This document shows, in pieces, positions 7,786 through 13,431 of a DNA stretch of 13,431 nt. This DNA is from Diaporthe sp. PMI_573 (Eukaryota > Ascomycota > Sordariomycetes > Diaporthales > Diaporthaceae). The first letter of the stretch is position 1. The number at the start of each line of letters is the position of its first letter. Both the position numbers and the translations under genes were made by a program. The stretch is from positions 1 through 13,431 of the forward strand of contig JAJTUP010000209.1 of the NCBI GenBank assembly GCA_021399435.1, written 5' to 3'. The notes beneath the pieces are model-generated. The model made no database searches. It was not told the origin of the DNA and saw only the letters and a list, made by a program, of their open reading frames with translations.

Positions 7786-9647
7786 ATGGATGCTTTAATC
7801 AATCGGCTAGACGAGAAAAACAGTAGGCTAGGCTAATTTTGCCTAACCGGGATTATCACTGACGAGATGTACTTTCATCAGGTTCTTTCGGCGTCAAGCA
7901 GAAACCGTTGTAGCTCGAGTTAAGCAGGGCTGTGTTAGCGTGACAGACAGTTGGTAACCAATTATATTAAAAGTTGCTTTAGGAGGCCTCGGCATTCGCT
8001 TGATTGGCTGGCTGCCTTTGGAAGGATTCAATGATAGATAGGCAGCAGCATGGTGCGATTGATGCTCAGAACTCGATACAGAGACAGACGTTTATGTGCC
8101 TGCAAGATGCTCTTTTTGATGGTAAATATCCTTGGCTAGAGGCTAAATGAGGATTTTCTCAGTATTATGAAAGGAATCTTTTCTCTAAAGTAGCCCTATT
8201 GTGTATATCCACCGGCTGCTTTTAATCCAGAGAACACTGGGGGCCGGCCGGCAGCCGGGGCGTGATCCGCTTCAGCAGGGTGCCTTGAACAAGCTGGCGA
8301 ACTGGAGGACCTGAGCAAGGGTCGGAAACATCCCTGTCCACGCTAAGCCCCATTTATACTATTGTCCGTCTGCCGCAGGTATGGATTTTGACTGATCACC
8401 TTGCCGAGTACCCTAGTGACCAACGTGTAGTTGTGAATCCTACAAGGCTAAGGGGGCTGTGCCTCTCCACTCTTCTGCCAACAGTCTGTGCGCATCTCAG
8501 TGCACGGGGTAAACGCTCAGTACTAGACATCATCCGCTGACCTCTTGCTGTTATAAACAATTGCATAGACTACGTCTCAAGGCTGAGCCAATGCTAGACT
8601 TTGGAAGGGGTGGGCTTGCCGCGGAGCCCTAATCAGAAAACACTGGGGGTTATTGGTGTGTACATACAACAACATAAATACAGTGGACGAGACGGGCATT
8701 TAGAGGAGGCTGGGAGGAAGCGGCCGGCAAGGGCAGGGCGAGGCGAGGCGCGCGGTAGATCGACCGGCCATAGCTTGCCCCTGCGTGCATCCGATACTTC
8801 AGAGCCGGGCCGAATTGTCCTCGATGCTGATGCAGGTGTCGGGCCGTTGGATCTTCCCTACTTCTCGGAAGCGCAGGGCTTCACATGACCAGGTCGAGAT
8901 GCGGGTCACCCGATTGGGGGCCTAGGAGTGAGGTGGGGAAGGCTGCTATGCAAAGTACAAATGAAAAGGACCATCATCTCGCCAAAAATACCGGGATTTT
9001 GTTGGCCAATTTTACACTTGGCAAGGGAACGTGAGGAAGATTGTGAGTGGAGACAATCAGCCTAGGGCAGATGTGACATTCGTCCTGCGACTGCCATCCT
9101 TGTCGGCTTCCAAGCTTCTTCCCTATACATACAATAGCAGCGTGCGGCTGGCACAAAGTTGAACCCGATGAAGCCTCCATATCCGGCGGGACCAACCACG
9201 ATCATGGTGATAAATTGACACTGTGCAGTTAAATGTCTAGCTTTAAGACAAGGGCTTAGATGTAATGAGGAAATAGATTCATGCCTAATAGGTGATTAGG
9301 TCTCGTAGAGGGAACGAGTTAAACATTCTATTTTCGGCCATTGAGGCGTGCTTGGATGGCATGAGGTTGTGGCTATGGGATTAGGTTGATGTTGATTGAG
9401 ACAGTGGTATATCCATACACTTTCGGGCTGTGGTCTCCCCCAGTTCAGCCTACCTGTTGTCAATTGCATTGCACATACTGTACATAGAATCTTCCTTCTG
9501 GAAAACGTTGTAAAGTACTCTGCCTAGTCCCCATTAGGCTGGTTGGACTGCTCCTCCTTTAGCATTGATGACGCAACCTGTGCCTGCGAATTTTCTTCGC
9601 CACTTGCTTCCTCGTTGAGTTAGTTCATCGCCAGTGCTGCGTACCTC
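7786..9647. other. 1.9 kb without a supported gene
   Basis: Open frames are short (at most about 95 codons) and lack domain signals. A locally GC-rich part near 8700-8890 gives a plus-strand Arg/Gly-rich frame that looks like a composition effect. Near 7826-7842 TAGGC and GCCTA form a small inverted pair. I found no tRNA, repeat array or transposase fragment. Confidence 0.4.
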
Positions 9648-9719
9648 TTGAGATCTTGCAGGTGTTGCAAAAATGGGCCCCAGCTCCAGGGAAAACACTT
9701 AGGTATTCCGTCTAGACCG

Positions 9720-10439
9720 ATGAAGCTATTCCCTGCGCCAGAATTACTAGATTCTGGCTCGATCTGGTGGTTTTCGAGAATATGGCGACTGCCTAGTGCC
9801 CTGACCCTAGAGATTGGCTATAACCCCGTTTCCCTCCACATCCCTCGCAAGGTGGAGCCTGGCGAAGTAACAAGCCTTGGTCTGTATCTCCCCTTCATTG
9901 GTTATAACCTAGCATCTCGACAGGATTATCACTGACCCCATTCCAAAGACATCCCGCCCTTCCCAGCCTACTCTGTCGAACCCGAAGGCGGACCTATCAC
10001 GAACAACCCGACCAAATACCAATTGCCGAGGTCGTTCACTGGTGGCCCCGTTCCAGCCCCAGGAACTCCTCAAGACCGTTTCGCAGCTGTTTTGGGCCGT
10101 CCTCGATACAGTTCCATCGCAGCAGCCGGGGGCCGTGCACGGTAGCTTTTCTACCGGAGACATTTCCTCGGCGCTCAGCAAGAATGGATTGCCTGAGGAT
10201 TCGATCATAGTGTCGCCCGCTCCGATACGTGTAGAGGTTTCAGCCCTCACATCCTCGTCGTCACGGAAGACAACGAGGACCCGCAGCTCGAAGAAGTTTT
10301 AGACACGTTCACAGGAAATTCAAGAGGGAAATTCAGAGTCTCAAAACTAACCTGCCGATCGAGAGTAGCACCAGCCATTTCAAGCTTAGCAGAACAATCA
10401 AATGAAGCCCGCATAAAGCTTGGATTAAATTTTGCCTAA
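9720..10439 (+). CDS. Possible three-exon gene of unknown function (189 residues)
   Basis: One plus-strand reading frame runs from the ATG at 9720 to a TAA at 10437-10439, broken by three in-frame stops (9933, 10143, 10194). Two introns would remove all three and keep the frame. The first is 9901-9948 (or 9880-9948), with a CTGAC branch motif at 9932-9936 and an AAAG acceptor. The second is 10142-10243, with a GTAGCT donor and a TTTCAG acceptor. Exon 2 is Pro-rich (IPPFPAY, NNPTKYQLPRSFTGGP) with many C-ending codons, and exon 3 begins PHILVVTEDNEDPQLEEVLD. I recognise no family. The splice sites are not strong, another plus frame (10042-10302) is also open, and the stops could instead mean decay. 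Its 3' end faces the secreted-protein gene at 10487-10999. Confidence 0.35.
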
Positions 10440-10456
10440 TGTATTAATCCTAGCTT
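10416..10456. terminator. Inverted repeat between convergent genes
   Basis: AAGCTTGGATTAA (10416-10428) pairs with TTAATCCTAGCTT (10444-10456) at 12 of 13 positions around a 15-nt loop. It sits where the plus-strand candidate ends and just beyond the stop of the minus-strand secreted-protein gene, so it may mark shared 3' ends. Fungi do not need hairpins to terminate, so this is only a positional suggestion. Confidence 0.3.
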
Positions 10457-10486
10457 GCATTGCATTTTTGCCCAGCCCACAGCCGA

Positions 10487-10999
10487 TCATGCTTTAGGCA
10501 AATTAATGTAAGCAATCAATGTTGGCTTGGGGCCCGACACCATCTCGAGCTTTGAAACATATCCCTGGGCCTGGATCCCTGACTGCGTCGCCTCAGCTGA
10601 GTAAGGCAGAGACATGTGGGCTTCGACCCCGATCATGTCAGACGGAATTTCCAGGAAGATAGAATTGACGCTGCTCTTTCCATCCTCCTCTAGGGGAGCA
10701 GTCAGAAACATGCGGGCTTCCACATGTTTTCCGGCTTTATCGTGAGAATCTGAGGGGTCTGCTATGGACACGTGTTAGCGAAGGACGTAGAGATGCCGGC
10801 GGTGTCACTATCCTACTTTCAAGCCCTAAAATTTGGCGAGCCTCGAGAGCCTCTACAATTGAATACCTTAAATCAGTCATACTTCTCCATAATGGGAAGT
10901 TCTTTTAATTAAATCACCTTTATCAACAAACACTGAGGGCTGAGGCATGGCGGAACCCTGAAGTGTGAGCAAAGCGGCAATTAAAGGAAGAGTATTCAT
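10487..10999 (-). CDS. Small secreted protein without cysteine, two exons (10999-10918, 10761-10487)
   Basis: Splicing joins an 82-nt first exon (ATG at 10999) to a 275-nt second exon, giving 118 residues. Residues 1-17 (MNTLPLIAALLTLQGSA) are a typical signal peptide. The intron, 10762-10917 (156 nt, phase 1), has a GTGATT donor, a CTAAC branch motif and a CATAG acceptor. The split codon becomes GCA (Ala28). The mature part of about 100 residues has no cysteine and alternates hydrophobic and polar residues (VEARMFLTAPL, SIFLEIPSDMIGVEAHMSLP, PTLIAYINLP), which suggests beta strands. I recognise no family. Secretion is supported by the N-terminus, the job is unknown, and a secreted effector or cell-surface protein is possible. 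The donor is not ideal and the intron is long for a fungus, so an extra small exon inside it is possible. Confidence 0.6.
10762..10917 (-). other. Intron of the cysteine-free secreted-protein gene
   Basis: On the minus strand the intron opens with GTGATT and closes with TTCGCTAACACGTGTCCATAG, which places a CTAAC branch motif close to the acceptor. It joins a signal-peptide exon to an in-frame exon with no stop, which is the main argument for it. Confidence 0.55.
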
Positions 11000-11099
11000 A
11001 TTTCCGAAAGTTGAATTGTAATTTGGGATTATCAAATTGTTCTGGGCTTCATAAACAAAGTGATACGGTAGAGTCTCCTACATCAAAATAGAATCTGGC

Positions 11100-11560
11100 C
11101 GGGATGTTCCACAGTTTTATAGGCCTCAAAAGTATCAACTCAAGCTACAGTACTATTTATCGGCTCACTTTGAACGTCCGATGGCTTTTTACTGTAACCT
11201 GTATTGTACATTGTCTTGAAAACGTTTTTCACGGCATACCGTACTTAACAGAAGTACGCTTAAAGAATACGTTTCCAGCCCGCGGTCAATATGTACAGTA
11301 TGAGTTGGGAAACAGTCAGGGCAATTTGTGGAATAACTTGGTCCGTGAAACGGACAGTACTGTGCAGAACACCGGACATAAATCGCATTTCCAAGACACA
11401 AATCAGGTACTTACTTACCACCGTGATTTGTGTCTCCCCAACCGCTATAATCAAGTGGCGGGTGCAGCCATCTGAAATGTACAGATTATTACGAAGTACA
11501 TTGCACACCCGAAGTACGCGAAAACGTATGAAAAAGGGCAGAGAGCTAGCCGGCCAGCGC
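11100..11560. repeat. AT-rich patch with hairpins, possible MITE-like remnant
   Basis: This AT-rich patch has many GTAC words. AGACACAAATCA (11394-11405) pairs perfectly with TGATTTGTGTCT (11424-11435), and an inner GGTA/TACC pair closes a 6-nt loop. A second hairpin is CGTACTT-AACAG-AAGTACG (11240-11258). CTGGCCGG near 11095 and CCGGCCAG near 11551 form a weak pair of outer inverted ends. No transposase frame is visible. A small non-autonomous element is possible but not shown. Confidence 0.35.
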
Positions 11561-11760
11561 CCTGCTGAAGCTGCCTTTAGGTGAGCATCTCCCCGGGCTC
11601 CGGCCACCACGTCGGCGACGGCGTGTACGCTCGCCCGGATTTCTGGCTGAACCACCAAACGCTCATACACCTGCCAAAAATCCATATTGTGACCCACTAA
11701 TTCTGGCCCGCTCGTCCGGAACGTACACGTCTTCCGGGTCGGCGTTCTCAAGGAGGCCAT
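11260..11760 (-). CDS. Hypothetical protein start, probably truncated downstream
   Basis: The ATG at 11760 sits in a good fungal start context (CAACAATGGCC) and follows an in-frame TAG. The first 70 or so codons are GC-rich at the third position and read like protein (GPELVGHNMDFWQVYERLVV, then PEIRASVHAVADVV). From about 11560 the frame enters the AT-rich hairpin patch and the composition changes abruptly, although it stays open to 11260. The true gene may splice away before that point, or its 3' part may have been replaced by inserted DNA. A minus-strand frame just upstream (12033-11791) with an internal CTAAC could be an earlier exon. No family recognised. Confidence 0.3.
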   Translation of the reverse strand: MASLRTPTRKTCTFRTSGPELVGHNMDFWQVYERLVVQPEIRASVHAVADVVAGARGDAHLKAASAGRWPASSLPFFIRFRVLRVCNVLRNNLYISDGCTRHLIIAVGETQITVVSKYLICVLEMRFMSGVLHSTVRFTDQVIPQIALTVSQLILYILTAGWKRIL

Positions 11761-12033
11761 TGTTGGAGACCGGTCGCTGAGGTTTATTTTCTAACATTGG
11801 CTTGCCTGGAAAGGGTATGCTCTAAGCTTTGTATAAAAGTCTCGAGTTAGTATATTGCAAATAGCTGGGACGACTCTACGAGTACGCTTAAGAAGAGGAA
11901 GGAAGAGGAAACACACGATAACTCCACCTTCTGAGTTCTGATCAGACTCTACAGAAAGGGTCACAGCGTCCGCTAACCAATCTCCATACATCAGGCTGAG
12001 GTTAGGTCGAGGCCATACCCAGGCTACAGCCAT

Positions 12034-12299
12034 TACACTCTATGGAAACCCGATGAACATGCCATCCAAGTCTGTGCCGTTTTGGATAACTCTCAATTAG
12101 AGGGATCGACGGTGATATCTTGGCTGGTATGACTCGTTAGACATGCTTTGGCGTTTTAGGGCCAGCCTTACGCCTACTTTGGAAATTTGAGGGAGAAAGC
12201 AATCCCAAGAAGGGCGCAACATCCCATGAGCTCTAGACCGTCTCAAAGAGAACTGAGATCATCAGGCGGCATGCCACTGATAATACTGCAACATGCAGT
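12034..12299. other. Short stretch with no supported gene
   Basis: I see no coding frame of note, RNA gene or repeat here. On the minus strand a possible 51-nt intron (GTAGAC to ATCTCAG, with CTGAT) would follow the frame ending at 12300, but this is weak. Confidence 0.3.
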
Positions 12300-12536
12300 C
12301 TACCTATCATCTTGCTGGCTTTCTGCTCCATAATGCTTTTCAACTTTTAGCAGTCCAAAGCAGGTCCTGGTAGTTGTCGTGACCAATTTAGGCATCCACT
12401 GCAAAAATTCTGCCGGTCTACCGTCAGGACTCAGTAAGATTAGCAAGAGCGCTTGCCTGCGGAATAGAAAGAGCCTTACATTGTCGCTGCCTATGTTAAG
12501 CCTAGTTTCTACCATATCATCAGTAGACCAACTCAA
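12300..12536 (-). other. Open frame of uncertain coding value
   Basis: About 78 codons are open from a TTG at 12536, with a first in-frame ATG at residue 8. The product has a hydrophobic patch (FRRQALLLILLS) and a charged end (KVEKHYGAESQQDD). There is no clear start, no recognised domain and no convincing splice link to the TTTCTTGCAG acceptor-like site upstream. It is kept only as a possible exon. Confidence 0.2.
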
Positions 12537-12652
12537 GGCTTGGTAACAACATATCGGGAGTCATCCTGCAAGAAATCCACACCAGAGCAATCCTTCAGAC
12601 TGCGGCAATCCATTGTGTCATTGCGATCACATACAATACTTTTGAATTACAA

Positions 12653-13431
12653 GTGCCATCATCAATTCACAGCCAACTTCATCGACTCTTTCTCCTTGCT
12701 CTAGCTGCAAACCTCAATTCCGCGACTGTGGCTAGTCATAATGGCCAATACAGCGACGTTCCGGACCCCGGCAGGGATTTAGGCCCTTTACAGCTCTGGG
12801 ATGTACTCTCTGACACCGTCACATATGAAGATCAATTCCCCGGTCAATCTTCAGACGATATAGATGCAGCTGTTACTCCGCAAATACGCTTCAGGGCAAT
12901 AGAAAATGCCAGAGCACCATGAAACATTTTCTTAAACGACAGCAAGAGGCTGCGAATTCTCACATCGATGCCTGCGTCTCTAGGGCACAGATCGAGTCCC
13001 AGTGCGCGACGAGGCGGACAATTCTAAATCGCGCTTGAAAACAAACATACAGAAGATACAACGCGCTCTTGTAGCGATCGAAGAGTCTGTCGAGTCAACC
13101 ATCACCAAACGGGTAGGCCCACCTGGAAAAGGACTCGCTGTGTCGCAAGTACGAAGTTATGATAAAAAAAGCGGCTGCGGATCTGCATGATAAGGTTCAT
13201 GATCTGATTACCAACGTAATGCTTGACTCAAATGGGACCCAAGCCGCGTTGTTGGAGACAGTATCGACAATGTCTTGCGCGGCGGTAAGTAAGCCTCCGA
13301 AGGGCGTGGATACCCTATGAATGCTGATTCTTAAAACAGGACGCTAGTAACGACCATCATTTCTTTAATTCGCGAGCCGAAATGCATCAGATGCCCCTGG
13401 GTCGGTATCTGTGCCTCGAAGCAGCGCATTA
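12653..13431 (+). pseudogene. Broken secreted coiled-coil-like gene, running off the right edge
   Basis: Coding-like pieces lie end to end in changing frames. The first (12653-12922) starts on GTG, with no in-frame ATG nearby, and has a signal-peptide-like N-terminus (HRLFLLALAANLNSATVAS). The second (12919-13035) is helical and charged (KHFLKRQQEAANSHIDAC). The third (13002-13190) continues as SKSRLKTNIQKIQRALVAIE. The fourth (about 13117-13284) returns to the second frame and contains KYEVMIKKAAADLHDKVHDL. It ends at a clean intron (13285-13339), after which the frame stays open to the window end. The pieces together look like one long amphipathic helical protein. The frame changes have no plausible introns between them, so I favour a gene with several small indels, or sequence errors. 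Family unknown. Confidence 0.4.
13285..13339 (+). other. Canonical intron in the right-edge gene
   Basis: The donor is the consensus GTAAGT, there is a CTGAT branch-like motif, and the acceptor is AAACAG, giving 55 nt in phase 0. It follows the codons for Cys-Ala-Ala and leads to a frame open to the end of the window. This is the best-formed intron in the window and suggests the 3' half of the gene is, or recently was, functional. Confidence 0.6.

Noticed and set aside
8601..8888. 95-codon plus-strand frame, Gly/Arg-rich
   Set aside because: Local GC-rich composition without C-ending codon bias or any motif.
9900..9909. GGTTATAACC palindrome as a possible regulatory site
   Set aside because: A single 10-nt palindrome inside a likely gene or intron; no second copy in a promoter position.
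1..13431. DUF3328/UstYa-type tailoring enzyme to go with the repeat-peptide precursor
   Set aside because: I looked for the H-x-x-H-C motifs in the frames of this window and found none; such genes may lie outside it.

Overview
The window looks like gene-poor intergenic or subtelomere-like DNA from a filamentous ascomycete (Pezizomycotina). I infer this from short GT-AG introns with CTAAC/CTGAC branch-point motifs, a Clr5-domain protein (a family expanded in these fungi), a degenerate fungal-type C2H2 finger, and small genes with secretion signals. No bacterial operon structure, rRNA, CRISPR array or convincing tRNA is visible. Genus cannot be decided from the sequence alone.

Left third (1-2150): mostly non-coding. 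It holds a pyrimidine-rich tract at the edge and a minus-strand C2H2 zinc-finger exon or remnant (450-731). The best gene of the window follows on the plus strand (2307-2806). After one 62-nt intron is removed it encodes a 145-residue secreted protein with an N-terminal signal peptide and six evenly spaced copies of a Gly-Arg-Ser-Gly-Tyr-Asn-Ser-Val-like motif, one tyrosine every 20-22 residues. This is the layout of fungal repeat-peptide (RiPP/dikaritin-like) precursors, but the usual Lys-Arg processing sites between repeats are absent and no tailoring enzyme is visible in the window.

Middle (2900-6230): a GC-rich patch packed with strong inverted repeats (2930-3370), a stretch with no gene, a cluster of three tight hairpins with 3-nt loops (4574-4692), a 31-bp minisatellite (about 4754-4846), then a minus-strand Clr5-domain gene (5271-6161). 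The C-terminal Gln/Gly/Tyr-rich tail of that gene appears to continue in another frame.

Right half (6230-13431): sparse. I see a stretch of ambiguous strand (7310-7738), about 1.9 kb without genes, a possible three-exon plus-strand gene of unknown function (9720-10439), and convergent to it a two-exon minus-strand gene for a 118-residue secreted protein with no cysteine (10487-10999). Further right are an AT-rich patch with a 12-bp-stem hairpin abutting a GC-rich minus-strand coding start at 11760, and at the right edge a broken, partly coiled-coil secreted-protein-like gene (12653 to beyond the window) with several frame changes and one clean intron.

The genes do not form an evident pathway. 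The common theme is small secreted proteins in repeat-rich, gene-poor DNA, as is typical of accessory regions. All function calls beyond Clr5 and C2H2 are inferences from composition and layout.
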